From NCBI GenBank assembly GCA_002943765.1, contig PQWQ01000004.1, positions 3,596,001-3,660,000 of the forward strand: a DNA stretch of 64,000 nt, written 5' to 3'. This DNA comes from Psoroptes ovis. Its lineage: Eukaryota; Arthropoda; Arachnida; Sarcoptiformes; Psoroptidae. The notes below the pieces were generated by a model that worked only from the letters and a program-made list of their open reading frames with translations, had not been told where the DNA came from and did not search any database. How positions within the stretch are numbered: the first letter of the stretch is position 1; every line of letters begins with the position of its first letter. The translations under genes and the position numbers were made by a program. Shown here piece after piece: positions 13,109 to 24,194 of this stretch.

Positions 13109-15379
13109 TATTATCAGTATTTAATCATTTATTCATTTATATTTTCTTTAAAAAATTAAAGAAAATTATATAGTATTTATGCGTGAATTACAGAATAAAA
13201 TGATCAAATAAATGATTGAATAAATGACAAAAAATCAAATATTTAAGAAAATTAAAGAAGAATGAATGATTTCTTCTTGAATCATTGAAATTGAATCTGA
13301 TCTGATTATTTTCTTTTTGTTTATTCTTATTTGAATTTTTTTCCCTATTCGTTTTCCATCAAATAATTATTGAAATAAACACAGAAGGACCCAAAGAAAT
13401 CACTTGTACCCAGAATATTAGAAATATATAAAAATATTAAATGAAAATTTAAAAAAACGAATGATGAAAATTTGATTTTCATTTTAATTTTCCCGATTTT
13501 CCCCGATTATTCCGATCATTGATATATCATTTATGTGTGTGCAAAGTGTACGTGTGTGTGTATTTAAACCGATATTTAACATTTATTTATGATATATAAC
13601 TCTATTTACACACATCGATATATATATTGAATAGATAAATGAAATTATAAAGGCAAAAAAAACGAGAATAATGAATGAATGAATGAATGAATGTAGAATA
13701 AGGCACTAAAATAAACAAATAAATAAATGCATGCGTCTAAGTGTTTGTATTCCAATATTTTCCTCCTAGATTCTTTATGGCTTCTATATTAGAATCGTAT
13801 ATATATATATTACTTTGAGATACAATAAAGTAACGGGAATATATTCGTATTATATTTTATTCTGATTCCTATTTGGTCTAAGGCTTTGGTTTAATGATAG
13901 CCAGTATTTTCTGTCTGTTCACTGTCGTTTTGTGCATGTGTATTGTATGAGTATTGTATGAATTTTATGTACAAATAAATCAATCGCATTCAATTCGTAT
14001 GTTGTATGCATGGTTTTTTCTGGTTTCATTTGAAAAAAATAAAAAATAAACCAAATCTAAAGACATGGAATTTAAAAAAAAAACACACACACACACGAAA
14101 ATCGAAAAAAAGATCGGTATAAAAAGGTCTTTGTACATATAAATATTATGTAATTTTCGAAAATATAAAAATGCTCGAAAAAAATGATTCAATTTCTTCA
14201 CTTATTCATTCTTTGGTTATTTTGTATTTGGCATGTATGTAAAGACACATATGAAATTTGAAATTGAAACATTTGAAAATCACCATTCATCATTCACAAA
14301 CATTGACTTTGAATGGCCGGGAAATTTCCGATGTGTTTGTTTGCGCAAATAAGCAAATGTTTGATAAACAAGTCTTGTAAATTGACAATTAGTTTTTAAA
14401 AACATTGAAAATTAAAAAAAAATTAAATTAAATGTTTTAAACATGAATATTTGAAAAATTTATTTCGTGTCAAACATCATTCATTCATTCAATGATTGAT
14501 TCATCGGGTAATTTGCAAAAAATTTCAATTTTTTTCCCACAATTTTTCCATATAAAAACTCCAGTAAATTTTTTAAAATTCATTTAAATCAATTGATATA
14601 TCAAAATGTGACAAATTTTTGTTTTTTTCACAGTGAAAACCATACATAAAATACAATGATTTTCTATGATATGATTGTATGGCAAATATGATTGTCTTTC
14701 TGTAATTATTTGCTTTTGTTTAAATTCAAAATTTCAATTATTCATCTTTGATTTCAAAAAATTATCCGGTGAATTTGTGAAACAAGAAAATTTTCTTCTG
14801 CACATGAAAGTCAAGAATTTTACATCAGAATTCATCGATATATATTCGAACAATAAAACGAACAAATGTCTTAAAATTTTTCAAAGAAAACAAATGAATT
14901 TCAAATACTTAAACTTTTGAAAACATTTGAAAATATATAATTTCTACCATTGAAATACTTGTTCAATTGATCATTGAATAATTTGTTGTTTTTCATAAGT
15001 GAAAACAACGGTGATGAATTTAAAATTTTGAATTTTTAAAAATACAAAAACGAGTTCCCGTAGTCAAACACGAAGAAACGAAAAAATGAAAATGAAATTT
15101 TGAAGAAGATAAAATGAAGATAAAAATGTGAGTAGATATTTTTTGAATTTCACAATTTCTTTATTGCTTTTTTGAAAAACAAAAAAAATAAATAAACAAA
15201 ATTTTAAATTTGTCATTGGAATTTCAATGAAATTTCTTCAAAATTCAATTTTAAATTCGAAGAAAATTTCTACCGAACCAATTCAAATTGAAAGATGCTT
15301 TGATTTATTTGAATGATATCGAAATGAAATTATCTCTATTTCAAGTTATCTCATTTTTTTTCAAAAAGGGTTTTTCTTA

Positions 15380-15460
15380 TCAGCTTGTCCCATAAGTTCT
15401 TGCCGTTTTTCAAATGTTTGTTTCATTCAAAAAACGGTAAGAACTTATGGGACAACCCAA
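15380..15460. mobile_element. Hairpin MITE copy 7 (loop type A)
   Basis: 81 bases, TA on both sides, both arms of the CCCATAAG variant. The left tip has mutated to TCAGCTTG. Confidence 0.85.
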
Positions 15461-17464
15461 TATTATAATTGAATTTCTATTGATGAGAGCAAAAAAGCAA
15501 AAGGGTTTGAAATTGAGTTTTTGAAAATTTAATTTTTTGAATTTCAAAAATTTGAGATTCATGATCATGAGGTAATAATAAATACAACGATTACTTTATC
15601 GTATTTCATCATTTTTTTCCATTTCTTATTATTTTTACAAATATTTACATTTTTTCATATTCATCATTATATCTTGAAACGAGATCAGACAAAAAACCAA
15701 TGAAATTCAAATACAAAATAAATTAACGAATGAATGATGATATGTCTGTATGTATTGAATGAATCGTACATTTGAAATGTTATTATTTGAAATCTTTAAG
15801 GTTGCTCGTCTTCCATGCTGATTCACGATTCTAATTTCAACCTTTTTAAACATTGAAAAAAAATGATTATTGGTCAATCACTGCTCAAATAAATAAAAAA
15901 AAAATAATCCTTAAATGATTGAAAAATCATAAAATATATAAGATATATATTGAAACAAATCTTAAAACAAATAACCGAGAGAGAAGAGAAAAAAATTGAA
16001 ACCTGAAAAAATACTGAAAAAAATGATAAAATTTCAATTTCGAAACAAAATTTGAAATTGAATCATTAAATTCTTTCTTTTTTTTCTAAATTCTTCGTTT
16101 TCGTAGTTTGATACTGACATATAATTCCAATACAAATATTGAATGATTAATAAATGAAAAAATGAATGAATCAAAATAAAACATTGATTTGATTGGAAAA
16201 AAATTTGAAATATGAAATGTAATTGAAATATTGAAGAGAAATTGAAAATTGAAAGAAATTTAAAATCTTAAGTTATACCATTGTTTTTCATTAAAAAAAG
16301 AAAAGAAAATCTGAAAAATAAACTTAAACAAACATTTCTAATAAAATATTGCAATTAAATGCAATCTATAAATCGTATCAAATGATGATAATAATTATAA
16401 TGAAAATAATACTGATGATGATGATGATAACAATAATCATAATGATTCAATCAAGCAAATTCTTGAATTGTTTCGAGAAAATTTTGCCCATTTTTTAATG
16501 ATTTAAAAAAAATTATTTCCTAGCTTTTCATGTTCGCTTCTTGCAAAGATTTGTCCCTTGTTTTTTTCATAATATCAAACACAAAAAACACCCTGTTCAA
16601 GGGTAGCAGATGGTTTTTTTTTCTTTGGTGTTTGTTGGTCGGAAATATTACCAGAAATGTTTTTTTAAAAATGTTTTTTTGATACTTCAAATAGAAAAAC
16701 AAAGCTGTAAAAGGTTACCTCGTAAAAATAGAGAGAGATTTAGATTCAGCAGAGATTCGAAAGTCAAAATTGATGCTTTGAAACAAATCAAAAAAAAAAA
16801 AAAAGAACAACGAACAAAACAAAAGCAAAAATGCCGGATATTTACGGTTAAATAATTTCAAATAAATAAAAAAACCAGAAACAAATAACCGAAAAATAAT
16901 TCTTGTGCACCCAAACACCAATAGCACAAGGATCAGAACCTAAAAGAGAAAAAAAAACCAACATTAAACACCAGTAACTTTTATTATTAATAATCATCTA
17001 ATAACGATGATGACGATAAAGCAATGCACCAAATATATATTTTTGTTTCTGGTTCAAATATTATTTTTACTTTGATTTTTTTTTATATGGTGTTTTAAGC
17101 AATTTTCTATTCCATATAAATATCATTATCATTCATTTTATTCGATACGCAAATTGTCAGTTTTCATACAATTATAGCTCGTAGCATTCGGGAAATATTT
17201 GAACGAGCATAAATATATAACCGAATTGAATCGGTGAATTGCAAGCAATCATTTCGAGTTTTTAAGGGGCTAAAACCTCTCTTCGTTTTCACCTCTCTCT
17301 CTCCTTCCCGCACTTTTATCTTTTATGTCTTTCAGTGATTTCAATTTTAATGAATCGAAATCGATGAAAATGATGTAAAATATGCGTCGAAATAGAAATG
17401 AATGAATGAATGAATAAATAAATGAATAAATGGAAAAATAAATAAAAAATTATTAAAAATAAAA

Positions 17465-17467
<3 letters not shown>

Positions 17468-17506
<39 letters not shown>
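17468..17506. repeat. (TG)n microsatellite
   Basis: 39 bases of alternating TG, the longest dinucleotide run in the window; it makes a Cys-Val repeat in one frame. Confidence 0.95.
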
Positions 17507-17514
<8 letters not shown>

Positions 17515-19179
17515 GTGTAACGAAAGAGTTATAACTTATATTTATAATAATACTGCCGAAAACAAAAAAAAAAATGAAAGATTATTAAACTTTGAAACGA
17601 TTATAATGATATTACATTATTATAATTTAAACAGTTATTATGATTATAATGATGATGATGATGATGATTGCTTTAATGATCGAATATTTATAATAATAAT
17701 AATAATAATAATGATATTCGACAATATTTTTTTTTTGTTTCGCTGCTAAAAATCATTATATCGATTATTTTTGTTTGAACCAAAAAAAAAATCATTGAAT
17801 CATGATCATGGTGAAAATCATGGAACCATAGAAGAATCGTGGAAAATTTGCAAAAAGCAAACAAATCCCAAGAATTATATCGATAATCACCAATCCTTTT
17901 CAGTTCGATATCGAATTGATATCATATCAATCGATGAAATGAATGGGTTCAATGAAGATCAAATTTTTTATATTTTTTTTTGGTTTAAACAAAAATTTTC
18001 ATTAAATTTTCTCCATTTTTTTTGATTCATTCATTCATCAATAATTTTCGAGACAATAATTTTTGAATTTCTTCTTCTTCTTCTTCAGAAAACTATTCTC
18101 GGTGAAATGATTTTCATAAATATTATTTTTTAAAAACAATTTTGGTTGATTGTTTCTCGTCGATGATGAAAATTCTTTGAAAGTTTTTCCAATGATTTTT
18201 TTCAAATGATGATTTCCAATGATTTTTAATGATTTCATCGATTTTTTTTTTCATTTTTTTTGTTGCCCGAAAAAAATATTTTCTTTCCTCATTCATTCAT
18301 TCATTCATTTCTTTTCTTTGAAATTATTTAAAAAACTTGAATTTTTTGTTTTTTCTGGCTTCTTACTGAGAAATAATAAATAAAAAGAAATAAATATTCT
18401 TAAAATGAAAAATTAAAATTCAATGAAACAATGAAAAATTTTCGTACATTTTCATGTCATATTTAAGATATACACGCGAGAAGAAGAAAAGAAAAATATT
18501 TGATTTTTTGAAGCGTAGAAAAACAAAATTTTTCCTCATCTTAAATTAATATTTCTTCTATGAAAAACTTAAGAAAAAATAAAATCAAAGATGAAATTAT
18601 GATTCTTCACATAGAGTGAAGCTCCATTCAGAGAAATGACAGACAAAATTGTTGTTTGATCAATAAAAGAAAAATTAACGAAGTAAACAAAAACTACGAA
18701 AAAAAAATTCAAAAAAAAAATTCAAAAATAAAGACATAACTCTTACACCAATGAAAAAAGTAAATTATTCAAGATGAATTATGGATATTTTACAACAGCG
18801 ACAGCAGCAGCAGCGAAGACCCAGTACCAGAACCAGTTTTGCGATAATTCCCATTGTGGGAATTTTAAAAACAAAACAAAACAAAAATCAGAGAAACAAA
18901 ATATCATTATTTTGTTATTGTATGACCCATTTGTTTAGTCTGGAATATTAATTTTTTTTTTGAAATTTATTTTCAAAATTTTCATTCGAATGCTTGTTTG
19001 TGCTCATTGTATTGTAATATTACTGTATTTGGTTGATGTGTACAACACTGCAAATTGTACATCAAATACATTGCTTTGTTCATTGTTTAGATTTCCAAAT
19101 AATTTGTTCAAATCATTTAGCGTTGTTGTTGTAGTCTGATTAATAAGTTTTCAATGATCATAATATGATGATGATTATA

Positions 19180-20446
19180 TTAGGTTGGGGAAAAAGTCAT
19201 CCATTATTTTTTTAGTAGATGGCTTTGATGATGAATATCTCAAAAAGTATCCATCTGAAAATTTTGAAATTAGGCTCGTTGGAAAGGTGATATCTTGCTG
19301 TACAAAAATTCGTTTGTTGTTTTTTGCTAGGTCCACTAGGTCGTGAGATACAGCGAGTCAAAGATGAAAGTAATCAAAGAAAAAATTGGGTACATTTTAC
19401 ATTTTTTCTTGGACAAAGCCGTGAACGCAAGCTAGGCGGCTGAAATTGTGGATCATGTTTATGGGTCAGATACTGTATCAGCCCATTATGCGCTATTTTG
19501 GTTTCGTCGATTCTGTTCAGAAATTTTCGATGTCAAAGGTCAGGCCGATCGACCCTTGAAAATGTCGATAGAATCGTAGAACCGATCGAAGTAGACCGGC
19601 ATGTTATCAGTCATGACATGGCCCAGGAACTGAAGATTGACCATAAAACAGTTTCCAACCATTTTCACAAAGCTGAATCCGAAAAAAGCTCTATGTTTGG
19701 GTGCCACACCGTTTAGCTGAAAAAAACATGATTGATCGAATTTCCATATGTGAAGCCTTGGCCAAACGGAATGAAATGGACCCATTTCTTGAACGGATGA
19801 TTACTGGATATCAGAAATGGATCACACACGATAATCCTGTGCGAAAACGATCGAGGTCAAAGAGTGGTTAAGCACCTTAAACGGTGGCCAAACCTTGACT
19901 AACGGTTTTGAGGGTTCTGCTATGCATTTTATGGGACTAGAAGGGCATTATTCAATATGAATTGCTCCCATATGGTCCAAATGCTCAATTCTGATCTCTA
20001 CTATCAATAACTGGACCGTTTGACGATAGCGATTAAGTAGAAACGGCCAGCAAGAAAGGTCTTGCATCCCACCAAGACATCGCTATCTAACATGCATCTT
20101 TGATGACTTGCAGGAAATTTAGGGGGCCTGATTGGGAAGTTCTCATGTATCCTTAATTTAGTCCGGACTTGTCACTAAGCGTTTATCATGTTTTACTCTG
20201 ATTGCAAAATTTCTTTGATGGTGAAAAATTCGAATCTAGGGACGATTGTGAAAATCGACCCTTGAGTTTTTTTACACATAGGGACCCAGACTTCTATGAT
20301 AGGGTCATTATGAAATTACTTTCAAATTGACCACAAATCATCGAACAGATCGGTGTTTGTTTGATAAAAATCGGACAATCCTAAGTATATTAAATTAAGT
20401 CTTAAAATTCGTATAAAAATAATGGATGACTTTTTCCCCAACCTAA
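19180..20446 (+). mobile_element. Mariner element, copy 1 (1267 bp, inactive)
   Basis: Bounded by inverted repeats beginning TTAGGTTGGGGAAAAAGTC and ending GACTTTTTCCCCAACCTAA, with a TA target duplication (19178-19179 and 20447-20448). Length and ends are typical of IS630/Tc1/mariner elements. It contains a broken transposase on the plus strand. Internally it is closely similar to the element at 36086-37349, but its terminal repeats differ from that copy in a matched way. Confidence 0.95.
19364..20384 (+). pseudogene. Mariner transposase pseudogene, copy 1
   Basis: Shifting between frames, the translation gives recognisable mariner transposase blocks. N-terminal: AAEIVDHVYGSDTVSAHYA and WFRRFCSEIFDVKGQA. 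Middle: KWITHDNPVRKR, KGIIQYELLPYG and HQDIAI. C-terminal: FFDGEKFES and a VIMKL...IIEQIGV tail. There are many stops and several frameshifts. The first catalytic Asp block (normally TGDE) reads GYQ, a stop interrupts the block after the second Asp, and the third Asp position (normally SDYH) reads SVYH. It cannot encode an active enzyme. Confidence 0.92.
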
Positions 20447-21735
20447 TATATCAATTATTTATCAATCAATCTTATTTCAGTTCGAATAAGCTTTGAAATT
20501 TTCCGATTTACTGATGAAATCTTTTATTATTAATTCTTTGCATATTTCTTTCTCATATTTCTTTCGTTTTGAATTTAATTCTTCAAAATCAAAAAATAAT
20601 TAAAAATTGATTTAAAAGATTAATATTCAAAATAAAAAATTCCAATATTATTTTCAACTTTTTCCCGTAGATTTTCATTGCATTTGTTTCGATTTATCTA
20701 TGAATTTATTTATAATATTTATAATATGATAATAATAATAATAATAATCATTAATTTTAATATTTTATCAATGTTATTTTCCCATATTATTATTATCATC
20801 ATCATTATTATCATTATTATTATTTCTTGAAATTTGTTTTTTCATTTACTCAAGTTTTTTGTTTTTTTGTTTTTTGAAATAAGTCAAGCTTCAATCATAT
20901 CTATATATATAGAGACAACATTGTCAATGGCAACAAACAATATCCATCAATAGTTTATTTATTTATTTTCATTTAGTTTTATTTTATTTTATTTAATCGT
21001 ATTTTATCGTATTTTATTCTACTTATTCATTATTTTCATTGGTATTTTCAATGATATTTTCAATGATATTTTCGATTTAACATCATCATCATCATCATCG
21101 ATATCATCACAAATATATTTTTGCTGTGTATGTTTCTTCGATTTTTACATTTGGGTTTTATTTTCAAGTTTTTTTTCATTATTATTATTCTGGCTATTTC
21201 TTGGTCCATGGTCCTTCATTTTGGTTCCCTACATCATCGGTTGACTGCTGTTTGTTTGTTTGTTTGTTATTGTCCAATTGACCTAAAAATTATAAAGTCG
21301 TCGATTTCGATGATGATGATGTTGCTGATGTTGATGATGATGATGATACTATTCAAAATATTCGATGATGCGTATAGTTTATTATTATTATTATCATCAT
21401 CGTTATTATTATCATCATCATCATATGTTTACTTGTTTGTTTGGCTATTGGCATTTCGATGTATGTTGTTGTTGTATGTTGTTGTTCATCATATGTATGT
21501 ATGAGCGACAAAACAAATGAATACAAAACAATAATAAACATTTATTTTTTTATTCCAAAGTTTAGCTTAGTTTAGTTAGTTTGTTGTCATCATCGAATAG
21601 CTCCGAATGAAATTGAAAATGTTGAAAAACCAAAAAAAATAAATTTTATTGAGTCTTCTATTTTATTTTTCCAGGATTTTAAGAGTATATATTGGTTTTA
21701 CATTTGTTTCGATATTGCCATACAATTATATTGAT

Positions 21736-21763
21736 ACACACACACACACACACACACACACAC
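21736..21763. repeat. (CA)n microsatellite
   Basis: 28 bases of alternating AC. Confidence 0.95.
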
Positions 21764-22097
21764 TGAGTGCTGATATGTTTGAATGTGTCTGAATGTGAAA
21801 AAAATAAATGAAACAAAAAAATATTTGTGATTGTGAATAGAATTAAATTGAAATAGAAACAAACAAAATAAATAAATAAATAAATAAAAAATAAAGCTGT
21901 ACAAATGAACAATGATTAAATGAATGAATTTCGAATGAATTAAAGAATAAAATGAAACCAAAAGAAAAAAACAAAATTTATATAATAAGATATATGAGAA
22001 GATATTTGATAGTAGTAAAATACGAAAATAAAATAAAATATTTTGATATAGATATAATACGAAAAAAAAAGAAAAACAAAGATTATTTCATTAAATA

Positions 22098-22178
22098 TTA
22101 GGTTGTCCGAAAAGTTCTTGCCTTTTTTTCCGAATTTTTTCTATTCAAAAAACGGCAAGAACTTATGGGACAACCTAA
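22098..22178. mobile_element. Hairpin MITE copy 8 (loop type A)
   Basis: 81 bases, TA on both sides. The left arm is the CCGAAAAG variant and the right arm the CCCATAAG variant, so the two arms come from different sub-variants. Confidence 0.88.
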
Positions 22179-22384
22179 TAGAATTGAGGTGAAAGAAAGA
22201 GATCAAAGAAATCAAAGTTAATTTGAAGAATCAAAGAAAAATTTAAGCTCAAGTTCATTGATGAATACATTTTTGAAGCAATGATTTAAAATTTCAAAGC
22301 AAAATTATTCAAAGAGTGAATCCAAGCAATTTTTTATTTTATTAAGAAATGTACATTTTTTTTCCAAGAGAAAATATTCTAATT

Positions 22385-22464
22385 CAGGGCTTCTTAAACT
22401 TCACTGCATTGCAATGAATTTCAATGCAATTTTGGGGTAAAAAACTGTAGTTTAAGAAGCTCTG
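22385..22464. mobile_element. hAT-type MITE with perfect 8-bp target duplication
   Basis: 80-base element starting CAGGGCTTCTTAAACT and ending AGTTTAAGAAGCTCTG (terminal inverted repeats of about 15 bases). The central palindrome is GCATTGCAATGAATTTCAAT. It is flanked on both sides by TTCTAATT (22377-22384 and 22465-22472). Ends of the CAG...CTG kind with an 8-base duplication are the signature of the hAT superfamily. It has no coding capacity, so it would be moved in trans. Confidence 0.85.
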
Positions 22465-22692
22465 TTCTAATTAGAATCTAATTGATTAATTGATTTATGA
22501 GAAAGAGAGAATGTAAAGAAATAAAATGTGAAAAATGTAAAATTTAACAAATGTGATTTATTAAAGATCAATGAAATTTACCAGTGTATATCTGACCAAT
22601 GAATGAATGAATCGACGAATGCATAAATTTTGAAATTTCAAATTTGAATTTGAGAATAAATTTTCGAACAAAATTATTCTCAAGTCCTAAAA

Positions 22693-22713
22693 CAGGGCTT
22701 CTTAAACCTTAGG
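22693..22713. mobile_element. Partial hAT-type MITE end
   Basis: CAGGGCTTCTTAAACC repeats the terminus of the 22385 element 230 bases away. It is preceded by TCCTAAAA and followed after a few bases by ACCTAAAA, which may be a decayed target duplication around an almost wholly deleted copy. Confidence 0.45.
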
Positions 22714-23166
22714 ACCTAAAATATTCCATAATAATATTTCATTTCAAAAAAATAAAAAAAATTAAAATATTCAAAAATGAAAAGAAAATACATTTTCAAT
22801 TGTAATTGCATTGGGCGTAAAATTATTATTATTATTATTATCATTACAATCATTTATATTTTCTCAATTTCACCATCACCATCATCATTATAATCATTAT
22901 TATTGTCATTATTATTATTTCCATTATTTGAGGTTTCATTTGAACCTTTTTTTTCTCTTCTCTTCTCATTATTATTATTATGATTATAATCATTATTATT
23001 ATCATCATGATCATGAAATGATTGTATAATAATCATATTGTTTCTATGAATAAAAATGTATATTTCATGTTCATATAAAAAACACCTTTACTCGAATAAT
23101 AATTTTGTAGTTATAATGAATGTGTGTGTGTTTGTGTGTGGACATTTTCTTTTTGTTATGTTTGTA

Positions 23167-23246
23167 TTGGTTTGTCCGTAAAGTTTTTGTCGATTATATC
23201 GTAGAAAATTATAAGAAAATCGTCAAGAACTTTTCAGACAACCTAA
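23167..23246. mobile_element. Hairpin MITE copy 9 (loop type B)
   Basis: 80 bases, TA on both sides, type B loop forward (GATTATATCGTAG). Left tip TTGGTTTGTCCGTAAAG; right arm ends TTTTCAGACAACCTAA. Confidence 0.85.
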
Positions 23247-23784
23247 TATTTGTATATCATGAACAATTTCAAATAGTTCAGAAACAATTTCACGAAATTC
23301 ATTTATTCATTTGTTCTTCTTAATATGAATATCACTATTTGTTGTTGGTGTTGTTGTTGTTGTATAATCGTTTTGTATTTATTTCAACAACAAAATGAAT
23401 GAAACATTTGAAAAATATGAAATTATTTCATAAAATATTGTTGTACGAAAATTGTTTTTTTTTTCTAAACAAATTTAAATCAAAAAAACAATTTTTACCC
23501 TTATTGAATAATTGAAAAAATATGAGAATCAATTTTAGAAATTTAAAAAATAAATTCCTGAATTAATTTCTAATATGATTATGCGATTATATTCGTAATA
23601 ATAATAATTGTAATCATGATGATAATACCACTAAATGATGATGATGATAATGTTTGAATAAATGAATAAATGAATGAATAAATGAATGAATGGATTTACA
23701 TAAAAATTTATGAATGAAAACAAATAAATAATTGTAATAATCATAATAATGATATAATAACAATGATGATCCAATGTACAATTA

Positions 23785-23864
23785 TTAGATTGTCCCATAA
23801 GTTCTTGCCGATTTCACAATGATTTTCTACGATATAACCAGCAAGTACTTATGGGACAACTCAA
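23785..23864. mobile_element. Hairpin MITE copy 10 (loop type B, reversed)
   Basis: 80 bases, TA on both sides, both arms of the CCCATAAG variant. The loop reads TTTTCTACGATATAACC, the reverse of the forward type B loop. Confidence 0.88.
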
Positions 23865-24113
23865 TATTATCATTAAAACTATTATTTTACAGAATGAATT
23901 TCAATTTGAAATTCGAACATCAAGTTAAAAAAAGAAAAATTCATTTTTTTGTTTGTTTCCATATTTTTTTATTTTTTTGCCCATTATTACATTCATATAA
24001 AAATTTATCATTAAAATACTAGTCATAATAATAATAATGATGATGATGATAATAATAATGGTTAATAATAATGAATGAATGAATGAATGAAATACGATGG
24101 TAAATATGATATA

Positions 24114-24194
24114 TTGGATTGTCCGATAAGTTCTTGCTGCTTTTTGAGATTGAAAAATATCTAAAAAACGTCAAGAACTTATTGGACAACTCAA
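24114..24194. mobile_element. Hairpin MITE copy 11 (loop type A)
   Basis: 81 bases, TA on both sides. Left arm TTGGATTGTCCGATAAG; right arm ACTTATTGGACAACTCAA. Confidence 0.85.

Larger units (their letters stand above)
2963..19179. other. 16-kb gene-poor region with microsatellites and hairpin MITEs
   Basis: I find no supportable gene here. The open frames are short and built from ATT, CAT, TTC or GT repeats. Contents include seven MITE copies or relics of the 80-base family, one degenerate hAT-type element, many (ATT)n, (CAT)n, (ATTC)n, (AAAT)n tracts, long A and T runs, and the long (TG)n at 17468. A somewhat more GC-rich patch at 17150-17300 has a TATATAA near 17214 and small inverted repeats (GCTCGT...ACGAGC), but no transcript can be assigned to it. 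A second GC-richer patch is at 18795-18865. Confidence 0.6.

Noticed and set aside
12071..15460. Regularly spaced repeated palindromes resembling a CRISPR-like array
   Set aside because: Spacing is irregular, each unit has its own TA target sites, and the setting is a eukaryotic genome; these are transposon copies.
21121..21504. 127-codon hydrophobic open frame
   Set aside because: Built from ATT, ATG/GAT and TCA repeats; the predicted Met, Leu, Ser and Ile runs are microsatellite translations with no family pattern.
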